Shown in pieces: positions 33,913 to 43,708 of a stretch of 64,000 nucleotides of DNA (positions are counted from its first letter, which is position 1; every line of letters begins with the position of its first letter). Made by a program: the position numbers and the translations under genes. The notes under the pieces were generated by a model, which saw nothing but the letters and a program-made list of their open reading frames with translations, was not told where the DNA came from and searched no databases. Source of the DNA: Fuerstiella marisgermanici (lineage in GTDB: Bacteria; Planctomycetota; Planctomycetia; Planctomycetales; Planctomycetaceae). Where the stretch lies: the NCBI RefSeq assembly GCF_001983935.1, contig NZ_CP017641.1, forward strand, positions 8,110,001 through 8,174,000. Reading direction: 5' to 3'.

Positions 33913-34383
33913 TCAGAATCCACGACCTCGCAGGTGCTGACGACCGTAGCCATCTTCAACGTCAATGTGGTTGCCGTGGCGATAAGCAACCGGCTGGCGA
34001 CTGTTGTTGTAGAAGCCGTTTCCGTAATTCGACTGGCTTCCGTAAACCCCGTTTCCGTAGTTTGCGTTGTACCTTGAATTCAGATTACTGTTGTAGCTCA
34101 GGCCCAGTGACAGCGACGGACGCTGGTTTGAGTAACCTCGATATCCGGACGTCAGGCCGTAGTTGTTGTAGCCGACGTTCGCTCGGTTGTTGAAATTACT
34201 TCCATAGTTGTAGTTGTTTCCAGTGACTCCGTAGCCACTGTTGTAGCCGTAGCCAGCGTTGCCACCGATTCGACACTGGGCAGCCGCTTCACCAGCCGTC
34301 ATGACCCCCAGTGCCATGATTGCACAGGCAGCCAGTCCGAAGTTCTTGATCTTGTTCGAGTTCTTTGAGCGTTTCGTGTTCAT
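33913..34383 (-). CDS. Asn/Gly/Tyr-rich secreted low-complexity protein
   Basis: A 156-residue protein with a Lys/Asn-rich start and a signal peptide (FGLAACAIMALGVMTAGEAAA). The mature part is nearly all Gly, Tyr, Asn, Ser and Arg in short repeats (GYGYNSGYGVTGNNYNYGS and further NYGNG copies), with few hydrophobic residues and one Cys. The composition resembles extended, aggregating or adhesive envelope proteins; no family is recognised. Two ATGs stand six bases apart; the second, 34383, has AAGGG at normal distance. The gene is divergent from the other low-complexity gene at 34793. Confidence 0.72.
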   Translation of the reverse strand: MNTKRSKNSNKIKNFGLAACAIMALGVMTAGEAAAQCRIGGNAGYGYNSGYGVTGNNYNYGSNFNNRANVGYNNYGLTSGYRGYSNQRPSLSLGLSYNSNLNSRYNANYGNGVYGSQSNYGNGFYNNSRQPVAYRHGNHIDVEDGYGRQHLRGRGF

Positions 34384-34792
34384 CTTCATTGCCCTTTTCA
34401 GCGGGTTTCAGATTGCCGTGAGATTGTGTTACCGGCGAAAGAGAAAAGCGAAGGACGTGCCAATCCCTCGCTGCAGCTTCAAGTTGCTTCTGTTGAATCA
34501 CTTACGTCTGAAACAGACGTTGCCTGGCGTTCAACGTTTCGAGTTCAAACGGATCACACGTGAGATCACAGGGATCACAAACGGACAGCAATGCTGAGTC
34601 ATAAGCACGACAAGCTGCGATGTCTTTGCGGTGTGTAACGGCCAATCGGCTTGGAAAACGCAGTCCCGAATTCAATGTGATTCCGGTGGCACATCGTTTG
34701 CCACGGAGTGAAGTCACGATGACCGTTCGACGCCGTTTCAGTTCGCAACCTGATCATCGATCACACCAACAACACGCGAATAAGGAATCACG
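34384..34792. other. Divergent intergenic region between two low-complexity secreted genes
   Basis: About 409 bp. It must hold both promoters, but I cannot place -35/-10 boxes with confidence. A short duplicated phrase (GATCACACGTGAGATCACAGG) near 34552-34572 is the only obvious structure. Confidence 0.4.
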
Positions 34793-35542
34793 ATGAAACG
34801 TCCCATCGTTCTCACGGCTGCTTTCGGGCTGGCACTTATCACCGCCGAGGCGGCTTTCGCTCAGGGCTACGACTGCCCGTTCGGTCGTGGCAGCAGCTAT
34901 GTTCCATCAAACCTCGATCGAGCTGCCGAGTATCCCGATTGCTACGGACTTACAGATTGCCGCGACGGGGCCTGCCCGTACGCTCAACGTTTGTCGCAGC
35001 AGTCACAGTCAATCCAAAACCGACTCGAACGATCATGGGACAGCCAGGCGTATCCCACGCAAACACCGGCATACGATCGCTCCGGGTTTGATAACTCCGG
35101 CTACGATCGACGTCAAACGTACGACCTGCGTTCCAACAACAATCGGCCGTCCAGCTATGATCTTCGAGACAACTACAATCGCAACGGTCGATACGCACCG
35201 CCGTCCACCTACGAATCACAAAGCCGCTTCGAACAGCCATCCGCCTACGACCGGCCTCAAACGTACGGCCGCAGCTTCACATCTGGTCCGCCAGCATCAT
35301 TCGATCGTTCCCCAACGAATCGCCAGCCTCCTCTCGACGACTTCCAGGCTCACCAGCACGACGGATCCTGCAACCACGACCACGGCCCGGTTAGCAGCAG
35401 CCCTCCGGCCTTCGATCGTCGCCCTTTAGACAACCGACCTTTGTCCGCAACCCCACGATACGCCCCACCAACACGGCAACTGTCGCCATCACAATCCAGC
35501 CCAATTTCAGACGGCCCACCGCCATTGCCGCCACAGCAGTAG
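34793..35542 (+). CDS. Tyr/Asp/Arg/Pro-rich secreted protein
   Basis: A 249-residue protein with a clear signal peptide (VLTAAFGLALITAEAAFA). A short Cys-containing part follows (GYDCPFGRGSSYVPSNLDRA, then DCRDGACPYAQRLSQQ), with four cysteines near residues 28-61. The rest is disordered and rich in Tyr, Asp, Arg, Ser and Pro, with repeated YD-R/L segments and one HQHDGSCNHDHG metal-like cluster near residue 190. AAGGAATC lies before ATG 34793. No family is recognised; it is probably an envelope protein of the same general type as the divergent neighbour. Confidence 0.72.
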   Translation: MKRPIVLTAAFGLALITAEAAFAQGYDCPFGRGSSYVPSNLDRAAEYPDCYGLTDCRDGACPYAQRLSQQSQSIQNRLERSWDSQAYPTQTPAYDRSGFDNSGYDRRQTYDLRSNNNRPSSYDLRDNYNRNGRYAPPSTYESQSRFEQPSAYDRPQTYGRSFTSGPPASFDRSPTNRQPPLDDFQAHQHDGSCNHDHGPVSSSPPAFDRRPLDNRPLSATPRYAPPTRQLSPSQSSPISDGPPPLPPQQ

Positions 35543-35695
35543 CGTTGGCGTTGCCGTGGAACGCGCGTCACACACGGGCGCGAGATTTCCTGAACACACT
35601 TGAGAGTCACGGATTGATCCTTGCGGTGTCGTTCAAACACATCGTCGAACTGCTGCGTCATGAGAACAATGACACAGTTTGTTAACTGCCAACGT

Positions 35696-35737
35696 TTCCT
35701 AAAGCATAGGCCGTCAGTTCAAATCTGACCGGCGGTT
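35696..35737 (+). pseudogene. 3' half of a tRNA-Arg(CCU)-like gene
   Basis: The anticodon loop TTCCTAA (35696-35702), five 3'-stem bases, five variable-loop bases, a perfect T-arm GTCAG/TTCAAAT/CTGAC, seven acceptor bases and a discriminator follow in exact tRNA spacing. The 5' half (acceptor, D-arm and matching anticodon stem) is absent upstream. A half-tRNA starting in the anticodon loop is the usual scar of a tyrosine-recombinase attachment site. Confidence 0.65.
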
Positions 35738-36076
35738 CGGCACTTTCATTGGCGACAAGAATCCCCACCCAAGCAATACGCTGACGACACCCGTTACGAT
35801 ACCCATCTCTGCGCCGACGTGGGTCCGTTTCACACGTCGGATGTCCAAAACAGAGCGGCTGTTTCACCGCGGGAGTTTCACCTTTTCCGCTCGTGTCAGG
35901 AGGCGGTTTTGCCTCGGGGCCTTGCCGTCGCTACGCCGACACAGTCACTTACCCTTTTACAAATTCCGAAAATGCAACAGCTTGAAAAAGGCTGGCAAAA
36001 GATGCATAGACTTGCAATCGCGCAAAAGGGTAAGTACACCTCGAAAACACTGGGCTTTGAGTGGTTTTTGCAGGGT

Positions 36077-36167
<91 letters not shown>

Positions 36168-36480
36168 TTGGTCGAATTCTGCTGAAACCCGCGTGTAGGT
36201 TAATTGCCGTTGGTTGGCAGTGCGGCTCAAAGCCATTTGCTAAGGTAGGGGGCTCTCCGGAACTTACCCTGTTGGTTTCTGAGCAAAGGGCTGAGAAAGC
36301 CTCATCAACCCTCGCCGTGAGTCGCCAGCCACGCTCCAGCGACATGGCCCGCAAACCAAAGCGCTGCACTGTCCGACCGCCGTCTACAGATACCCAAAGC
36401 CAAGCCGGAAACGCAGTGGACGATGAACTACACTCCCGTCACCATCGGCATGAAGCATGCCAAGCACCTCAAGCGAGCGG

Positions 36481-36760
36481 TCGCCGTGATCCGGTGGCTG
36501 ACGCCACCGGCAATGAATATTTCGCCCTCCGGGCTATGCAGTTACGTTAAGGGCGGAGCCCGGAAGAGGGCTTATCCAGTCATCTAAGGGCGGAGCCCGA
36601 CAGAATGCCTGCCGGTGGCGTCAGCCACCGGATCCCAAGTCCCCCACAGTCAAGGCCGGAGGCCGACACAGCATGATGTTGATCGGCCTAGGTCAATCCA
36701 AGGCGTTAAAACACAACAACCGTATTTGGTTCCTGAGACCTCGTTACCACTAACACATTT
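36481..36760. repeat. REP-type palindromic repeat, copy A
   Basis: The palindrome CCGGTGGCTGACGCCACCGG lies at 36491-36510 and its inverted partner GCCGGTGGCGTCAGCCACCGG near 36611-36631. Between them stand paired GCCCTCCGGGCT and AGGGCGGAGCCC phrases, so the whole unit can fold into a large cruciform. A tail (AAGGCCGGAGGCCGACAC and a further 70 bp ending in GTATTTGGTTCC) recurs in copy D. Copies B, C and D surround the RAYT gene. Confidence 0.85.
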
Positions 36761-36789
36761 TTAGCTTTCTCAAATAGGGCCCGGGCAAC

Positions 36790-37775
<986 letters not shown>

Positions 37776-37779
<4 letters not shown>

Positions 37780-38783
37780 AACTCTCTGGTACCGAACTTA
37801 CCGAACTCGCCAACCTTGCGATCGACGCGGCCACGTCGGCGGGTGAGATGATCGCTCGCTCCCGACCAAAGCAGATCGAGCACAAGTCCGGTGGCGGCAG
37901 TCTCGCGTCGCAGGTGGTTACCGAAGTCGACCGGCGCAGCGAGGCCATCATCCTCGAGACACTTACCCCGACGCTTCAGCGTTTCGAACTTGGACTGCTC
38001 ACCGAAGAACAACCAGACGACGGCGGCCGATTTCGCACCGACTACTTCTGGTGCATCGACCCGATCGATGGCACGCTGCCCTTCATCGAGGGCACACCTG
38101 GATACGGAGTGTCAATCGCACTGGTTCGCCGCGACGGAACTCCAACGATTGGCGTTGTCTACGACCCGGTGGAGAAGACGGTGGTTCATGCGATTGCCGG
38201 TGCAGGGTTATTCCGAAACGGGCAACCCTGGGACCAGCCGTCGTCCAGCGGGACGGTCAGGGCGACGCAGGTTTACAAGGCGGGCAATGTAGTGGACTTC
38301 GCCAGAAGTCCCCCAAAGCGTGAAAAGCAGGACTTCTGGCGAAGTCCACTACAACGCGCGCATATGCATTGTGAAAAACTGAGTTTCCCAGGCGGGACGG
38401 CGCTCTCACTGTTCACTGATAGAAGTTTTCTCTCCAGTGAGCGACGCGACCAGATCACTGCAGGCCTGGAGCTGATTGCCCGAGACATGGGGCTGACAGG
38501 TCTGCATGTTGATGCAACCGCCGGAGCGGTCATGAATGCGAGCAAAGTGCTCGCGAACCCACTCGCGTGCTATGTGAAGTTGCCAAAACAAAACGGCGGC
38601 GGAAGCTTGTGGGACTACGCAGCAACGTCGTGCATCTTCAGCGAAGCGGGTGCGGTTGCCACCGACATCAACGGCCAACCATTCGACCTCAACCGAGCCG
38701 ACTCGACGTTCATGTGCCACCGAGGTATCCTCTTCGCGACGAACGAAATGCTCGCGCAGCGAATACGAAGTCTGTTTCGCTGA
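37776..38783 (+). CDS. Inositol monophosphatase family protein with a palindrome-coded insertion
   Basis: A 335-residue protein from ATG 37776, overlapping the kinase stop by 4 bp. Metal-binding motifs of the Li-sensitive phosphatase family are visible: TEEQ near residue 75, DPIDGT near 95, and [14 protein letters not shown] near 278, so it is probably active on a sugar or inositol phosphate, or on PAP. Residues about 172-193 ([20 protein letters not shown]) are coded by a 64-bp perfect palindrome and look like an added surface loop. The frame stays open through it. No other signs of decay are seen. Confidence 0.85.
38289..38352. repeat. 64-bp palindromic element inside the phosphatase gene
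   Basis: Two exact 23-bp arms (38289-38311 and 38330-38352; they begin GTAGTGGACTTCGCC and end GGCGAAGTCCACTAC) surround an 18-nt loop. The element is unlike the REP copies nearby. Its position in frame within a coding gene suggests a mobile palindrome that has been tolerated. Confidence 0.88.
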
Positions 38784-38868
38784 GATCAATGGGAGCACGG
38801 GGTGTAGGCGGGGCTCCGCAACTTGCCTGGTGCAGAAGATTGTCGTAGTGAGGTCGTGACTGTGCTGC

Positions 38869-39066
38869 CATGTGTCGCCCTCCGGGCTCAGGATGTGATG
38901 CAACTGGGTCCGGTGGCTCGCGCCACCGGCAATGATTGTTCCGCCCTCCGGGCTACGTAGTTATCCGGACTTTGCAGTCATCTTGAGGGCGGAGCCCGAC
39001 AGAATCTCTGCCGGTGGCGTCAGCCACCGGTAACAAAGATTGAGCCAACAAAGGCCAGAGGCCGAT
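38869..39066. repeat. REP-type palindromic repeat, copy B
   Basis: It has the same order of parts as copy A: CGCCCTCCGGGCT, CCGGTGGCTCGCGCCACCGG (with a changed centre), AGGGCGGAGCCCGACAG, then GCCGGTGGCGTCAGCCACCGG reading inverted, then a degenerate AAGGCCAGAGGCCG. It ends eight bases before the stop codon of the RAYT gene. Confidence 0.85.
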
Positions 39067-39073
39067 ACATCTT

Positions 39074-39526
39074 CTACTCCCAAATGTACTTCGAGTCGTA
39101 ATCGACTTTATGCCGTTTCAAAATCTGCAGGAACTCTTCCTGAAACGACTGCTTGCGATGATGCTCGACCTGTCGGTCGATGTACGCAACGACGGCATCC
39201 TGCTGCGACGGACTGACGGTGAACGCTCCATACCCGTCTTGCCAATGAAACTTCATTCCGACACCACGAGATTCATTAATGTGCTTACTTGTGTTCGCTT
39301 TTAGTTTGCCAACAAAGTCGGACACGGCGACCTTGGCTGGAATCCGCACCAGTAGGTGAGCGTGATCGTGATAGCCACCAATTCGGATGGCGAAACCACC
39401 AAGGTTCTTTGCGATGCCCGCCATGTATGCCCACACATCTTCTCGGAACGAATCGTCTTGCAGGAACGGTCGGCGCTCTTTGGTGCTAAACACAATGTGG
39501 TAGAGAAGTTGTTGATGAGCAGCCAT
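39074..39526 (-). CDS. IS200-like REP-associated tyrosine transposase (RAYT)
   Basis: A 150-residue Y1 transposase starting at MAAHQQLLYHIVFSTKERRP. The HUH motif is GYHDHAHLLVRIP, and the catalytic tyrosine is probably in AVVAYIDRQVEHH. Also typical are WQDGYGAFTVS and the C-terminal EEFLQILKRHKVDYD. Such single-strand transposases mobilise REP palindromes, and copies B and C lie directly on either side, supporting that this protein acts on them. The frame is open 24 codons upstream, inside copy C, so ATG 39526 is preferred. It seems complete. Confidence 0.92.
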   Translation of the reverse strand: MAAHQQLLYHIVFSTKERRPFLQDDSFREDVWAYMAGIAKNLGGFAIRIGGYHDHAHLLVRIPAKVAVSDFVGKLKANTSKHINESRGVGMKFHWQDGYGAFTVSPSQQDAVVAYIDRQVEHHRKQSFQEEFLQILKRHKVDYDSKYIWE

Positions 39527-39529
39527 GCG

Positions 39530-39745
39530 CCGTCCTCCGGGCTCAGGTGTGGTGCAACTGTGATCCGGTGCTGACCTCACCGGCAATGATGATTTCACCC
39601 TCCGGGCTATGGGGCCATGACAAGGGCAGAGCTCGAACGAGGGCTATGCGGGCATTCTAAGGGCAGAGCCCGACAAAATCCCTGCCGGTGGCGTCAGCCA
39701 CCGGTTCCCAGGTTCCCCACATTCAAGGCCGGAGGCCGACACATC
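39530..39745. repeat. REP-type palindromic repeat, copy C
   Basis: A diverged copy: the first palindrome is decayed (CCGGTGCTGACCTCACCGG), while the distal GCCGGTGGCGTCAGCCACCGG is intact. It directly follows the RAYT start and may hold its promoter. Confidence 0.8.
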
Positions 39746-39765
39746 AAGTTGTTGATCGGTAACCA

Positions 39766-40045
39766 CGTGTCGCCCTCCGGGCTCGGGATGTGATGCAACT
39801 GCGTCCGGTGGCTGACGCCACCGGCAATGAATATTCCGCCCTCTGGGCTTTTGAACCATGACAAGGACGGAGCCCGAAAGAGGGCTATGCAATCATTCTA
39901 TAGGGCGGAGCCCGACAAAATCCCTGCCGGTGGCGTGAACCACCGGTTCCAAAGTCTCCCACAATCAAGGCCGGAGGCCGACACATCATGATGGTCTTGG
40001 GCCAAGGTGAATCCAAGGCGTCAAGGAACTGTATTTGGTTCCGAT
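39766..40045. repeat. REP-type palindromic repeat, copy D
   Basis: CCGGTGGCTGACGCCACCGG is intact near 39804-39823; the distal partner is GCCGGTGGCGTGAACCACCGG. The tail (AAGGCCGGAGGCCGACACAT and about 70 bp more, ending GTATTTGGTTCC) matches the tail of copy A, which suggests that A and D bound an older unit or derive from a longer repeat. Confidence 0.82.
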
Positions 40046-40325
40046 GGAGAGATAGAGCATTTTCCCCCTTGTCGTTGACGGTTTGGGCTCGTGAGTAGTA
40101 GCCTTTATCGTCCGACATGCCTGATCCGTGGCCACAGTTCAGCGAGATTCGCTGTGGTCCCGTGTTAGCCGTTACCTGGCACAATTTTCGCAAGGCCGTT
40201 TCACTGCCACGACCGACTTCGCGGTGCCCTTTTGGTGGAGCGGCTTTCGGTTCCTGCGCCTTAAGCGACGACGCGAAGAGAAATTGCAGGAACAGTGAGC
40301 TGAAGAGTGTCATCTCCGTTTTCAT
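39885..40325 (-). pseudogene. Possible relic of a small secreted protein, cut by repeat copy D
   Basis: The frame begins with a good signal peptide (TLFSSLFLQFLFASSLKAQ) and continues with a polar segment, but its last third lies in repeat copy D, so its present C-terminus is not original. No family is recognised. It might be a chance open frame. Confidence 0.25.
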
Positions 40326-40437
40326 ATCAGCACTTTCGAAGACGGCGGTGAAATTTGGGCCGCCCTTTCAGCATCGGAGCCCGTCACTCATAGCTTCTGT
40401 TGAAGTCTGCATCTGCCGATCCGACGGTACCTCAGGT

Positions 40438-41745
40438 TTATTTAAACACAACCGTTGTGCTGACGATGGCTCCTGTTTCGTCGGTCAATGTCAGGAACCA
40501 CGTGTTGGCCGATTCAGGAGGAGCATCGGCTGTGATCGTCGTGCCATCGATCGTCCCAGGTATTGTTTTCCAGTCGCGGTTCATTCGTGGCCCTTCGTCG
40601 GTTGTGAAGTGCAACTCGGCCGACGTGACTTTGGTTTTTGAATGAAACGACACCGTCACGCGATTGTCTTTGACCACCGGAGTTTCCGGAACGGGCAGAG
40701 GGATACCGTCGCGACATTTGGCATCGATGAACTTGCCAATTTCAGGTGGTTCCCAGCCCGGCTGGTGTCCGTGAGGCATTTTCACGGTAATGCGAAGCTG
40801 CTTCTCGCCGGGCACAACCTGAAAGCTTTTCATGTAGCTGTCCAGCGGATAGTGCTTGTCATTTGTTCCGTTCACAAACAGAATTGGAACGCGACAGCGT
40901 GGCAGCAGACTACCGGGATCGTAGGCGCGTACCCAGTCCATACGTCGTTGCTTCAGTGCATCAATTGCTTGCTTCTGGACAGACTCGCCCTGATGCAGAA
41001 AGCCGCAACCGTAGACAGGAACCGCCGCTTTGAAGCGGTCGTCCAGCGAGGCCGCAAGACAGGTTGTGTAGCCGCCCCAGCTAATGCCGGTGACAGCTGT
41101 GCGGTCTTTTTCGACTTCCGGAAAGCTGCGAATCAACGAGTGTGCTCGAACAACGTTTGCCACCGCATGAAACGGCCAGTCGTCGCTGATGGCGCCTCCA
41201 ATCGAATCAAACTTTTGCGGGTGGCCATGTAACGGACCGCCGTTTTCCAGGCGAACTCTGCCCTTGTTGCGTCGAGGGCCAATGGCAAGTCCGGTTGCTT
41301 TGTCGTATTCAGGAGCCGGTGGACGCATGCCGGACAGGTCCATCGCGATAGCCGCGTAACCACGTTTGGCCCAAAGATGAACCCATTGGGCGAATGCCGT
41401 TCCGCCTCCACCGTGAATCAAAACGACTCCGGGAAACGTGTCACCCGGTTTCGCATTACCCAGCGTAATCGGCGACGCGTAGAAGGCGAAGACTTCCGTC
41501 GGCTTCCCTTTGAACAATTCTCCGCCGTAAAGCAATGAATGAATCGGCTGGTCCTGATCCAGCCAGGTCACGTCCGGCACTTTCGCTTTGATCGCGTCAA
41601 TATTTTCCCACGGGTCAACAGTCATGGCCGCCTCTTTGTCGTCCTGAGCGACCGAAGTCGGACAATTCAGTCCAGTAGTAACACCGATGACACAAAGTGT
41701 CACCAGGCTGTGAAGGGTACTCGCAGGAAGGAACCGAAACGCCAT
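40438..41745 (-). CDS. Secreted alpha/beta hydrolase (dienelactone hydrolase/acetylxylan esterase-like)
   Basis: A 435-residue protein from ATG 41745, preceded by GGAG at normal spacing; a TTG six codons upstream is less likely. A signal peptide covers residues 1-34. The catalytic domain shows an oxyanion-loop motif IHGGGGTAF, the nucleophile elbow GISWGGY (Ser about 222), an acid in NGTNDKHYP (Asp about 296) and a His in MPHGHQPG (about 325). A C-terminal beta-sandwich of roughly 100 residues (KVTSAELHFTTDEG) follows, as in planctomycete acetylxylan-esterase-like and cephalosporin-C deacetylase relatives. It probably removes acyl groups from a polysaccharide in the periplasm. ISKra4 begins 86 bp upstream of its start and could affect its promoter. 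Confidence 0.85.
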   Translation of the reverse strand: MAFRFLPASTLHSLVTLCVIGVTTGLNCPTSVAQDDKEAAMTVDPWENIDAIKAKVPDVTWLDQDQPIHSLLYGGELFKGKPTEVFAFYASPITLGNAKPGDTFPGVVLIHGGGGTAFAQWVHLWAKRGYAAIAMDLSGMRPPAPEYDKATGLAIGPRRNKGRVRLENGGPLHGHPQKFDSIGGAISDDWPFHAVANVVRAHSLIRSFPEVEKDRTAVTGISWGGYTTCLAASLDDRFKAAVPVYGCGFLHQGESVQKQAIDALKQRRMDWVRAYDPGSLLPRCRVPILFVNGTNDKHYPLDSYMKSFQVVPGEKQLRITVKMPHGHQPGWEPPEIGKFIDAKCRDGIPLPVPETPVVKDNRVTVSFHSKTKVTSAELHFTTDEGPRMNRDWKTIPGTIDGTTITADAPPESANTWFLTLTDETGAIVSTTVVFK

Positions 41746-41830
41746 GCTGATCTCCGGACGCAAATGAATTCAATAGTTTGAATCCAAACCTTACCAGCAA
41801 ACGCCAGACCGACAAACCGTTCGGAGCATG

Positions 41831-43285
41831 ACGAGCGGCTCGGGGTGCATCCGCTGTCTGGGATGTTTTGTTGCAGGTTGAAAAAACAGGTGTACCCTGA
41901 TGGGTGATGTTTCCTGCAACAAGAGGCTTGGAGCCTCGCAGACCCAAGGAGGGCACCCCATGAACGTAGAAGTTATCGTACGGGTTGATGGTCGGGAAGT
42001 CGAAACTCTCAAACAGCAGATTTCGGGCCAGCCGGTTGATATTGAACAGCAAACGGAAGCACTCAAGGATCGCGTTGGGCAGGCCGTATTGTCGGAAGCT
42101 TTTTTCCGTTTTGATGGGGAACTCAGGCAGCCCCGTTGCTGCGGGCGAGTGATGCACAGGAAAGGAACTCGGTCCGTGCCAGTCATGAGTCAAAGCGGCG
42201 AAATCGACTTCAAACGCCGTCGCTATCGCTGCCCGAAATGCCGTCGGTGCTGCACTCCGGCGGACGCCCTTGTGTGGTGTGGGAAACATCGCATTACAAG
42301 GCATCTGGGCAAGCAGATTTGTCAGTTAGCCACACTGGAACATTTCACTCGACTGGAACAGCTGATGGCTGATCAGCACGCAGTCCACATCGGCCATGAT
42401 GACATGCTGCAATTGGTTCACGATGTGGGCACTGTGGTGGATGGTCAGCGTCAGACGGCCGCGAAATTTGCGATGGAAAGTCCGTCCGCAATCGAGGCCA
42501 AAGTGCGGCCGAAGCGGGTTCATGTCAGTTGCGATGGCATCATGTACTGCACCAATGAACGCGAACCGTGTCCCGCTGCCCCCAACACCAATCGATTGCT
42601 GTGGCGTCAGATGCGAGTCGGCTGTGTGTACTGGCAGGATGAAAACGAATGCTGGCAAAAGCAGGTGGTGTGGGGGCAGGAAGATCTCGGGACTTTTGCG
42701 GCGTCACTGTTTCGACTGGCCTGCGAACACGGCTATCGCGACGCCGACGAGAAGATTTTCATTGCCGATGGAGGGGAATGGTGCTGGGGCATTCACGACA
42801 AGTACTTTGCTGATGCGGACGGCATTCTGGATTGGTATCACGCCTCGGAACACGTGTGGGACTGCGGGAAGGTTCTGCATTCGGCGGATGACGTCAAGCC
42901 ATGGGTCGATGAGGGGCTGGAGTTGCTGCGAACCAAAGGGGGTGAAGGACTGCTGGACTGGCTGCAACCTCAGTTGTCTGGACTGCGTGGAAGAAAGCGC
43001 AAGGCGATGAATTCACTGTTAGGTTACTTCCGAAGTCGAGTGGGCCTGACAAACTATCCCGCCTACCGTGAGAACAACTGTCAGATCGGCTCGGGCATGA
43101 TCGAATCCACGGCCAAACAGTTGGTCGGAATTCGCCTGAAAGGCCCAGGCATGCACTGGTCGCCGATTGGAGCATCAGCAGTGACCGCACTGAAAGCTCA
43201 CAACATTAACAACAACTGGCACAACCTCTGGAAAAACCTCGTCCTCTAAAAACGGACCAGACAGCGGATGCACCCAGCGGCTCGT
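41831..43285 (+). mobile_element. ISKra4-family insertion sequence
   Basis: The ends share the inverted repeat GGGTGCATCCGCTGTCTGG, with a looser outer part (ACGAGC-GCT); the left end lies at 41831-41861 and the right at 43257-43285. One complete transposase gene fills the element. I see no obvious direct target duplication next to the ends, so the exact borders are uncertain by a few bases. Confidence 0.85.
41960..43249 (+). CDS. ISKra4-type transposase
   Basis: A 429-residue transposase starting at ATG 41960, with AAGGAGG eight bases upstream. A zinc-ribbon-like part (CCGRVMHRKG and CPKCRRCCTPADALVWC) lies at residues 54-105. The DDE-type core follows: VSCDGIMY for the first Asp, FIADGGEWCWGIH for the second, and GSGMIESTAKQLVGIR for the Glu. 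DWYHASEHVW and the C-terminal SPIGASAVTALKAHNIN are typical for this family. No frameshift is visible, so the element may be active. Confidence 0.93.
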   Translation: MNVEVIVRVDGREVETLKQQISGQPVDIEQQTEALKDRVGQAVLSEAFFRFDGELRQPRCCGRVMHRKGTRSVPVMSQSGEIDFKRRRYRCPKCRRCCTPADALVWCGKHRITRHLGKQICQLATLEHFTRLEQLMADQHAVHIGHDDMLQLVHDVGTVVDGQRQTAAKFAMESPSAIEAKVRPKRVHVSCDGIMYCTNEREPCPAAPNTNRLLWRQMRVGCVYWQDENECWQKQVVWGQEDLGTFAASLFRLACEHGYRDADEKIFIADGGEWCWGIHDKYFADADGILDWYHASEHVWDCGKVLHSADDVKPWVDEGLELLRTKGGEGLLDWLQPQLSGLRGRKRKAMNSLLGYFRSRVGLTNYPAYRENNCQIGSGMIESTAKQLVGIRLKGPGMHWSPIGASAVTALKAHNINNNWHNLWKNLVL

Positions 43286-43708
43286 CCGGCAGGTCCGCCC
43301 CACCGTGGCCAAATAACGGACAGGTCTCTGCGCAAGCTGGACTCTGTTCCTCGCAAAGACGTCACCAAGGCTGTCGTGACAGACCTTCGACTCTTCAGAC
43401 GCAACGGTGAAACAATTCAGCGTGAACACGTAGCGCCGCCAAAGGACGCGGGCTTCGACCAAAGCGGACCAGGCTCAACAGCAACAATCAGTTTTGTGAT
43501 TGACGGCAAAGAGTTAGCATGCGGCAGGAAGCGCGGGAACTATATGGACGGAGAATCGATCGCCGGCCGACGTAGAATGGCGATGTGGACGCAAGCAAAT
43601 CCAGCAGACGGTGGCGGAGGGATTGTGCTGCGAGATCAACTCGGTACGTTCCCGATCGGAAGCGGTATGTTTGGCGAGGAGCTTCGTGCTTGCTTAACCT
43701 GAATTGCT
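43286..43708. other. 423-bp stretch right of ISKra4, no supported gene
   Basis: An open frame on the plus strand crosses the IS end and runs to 43702; its last part (LRDQLGTFPIGSGMFGEEL) could be the end of a gene interrupted by the insertion, but no family is recognised. It converges on the glycosyltransferase gene with a 6-bp gap. Confidence 0.35.
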
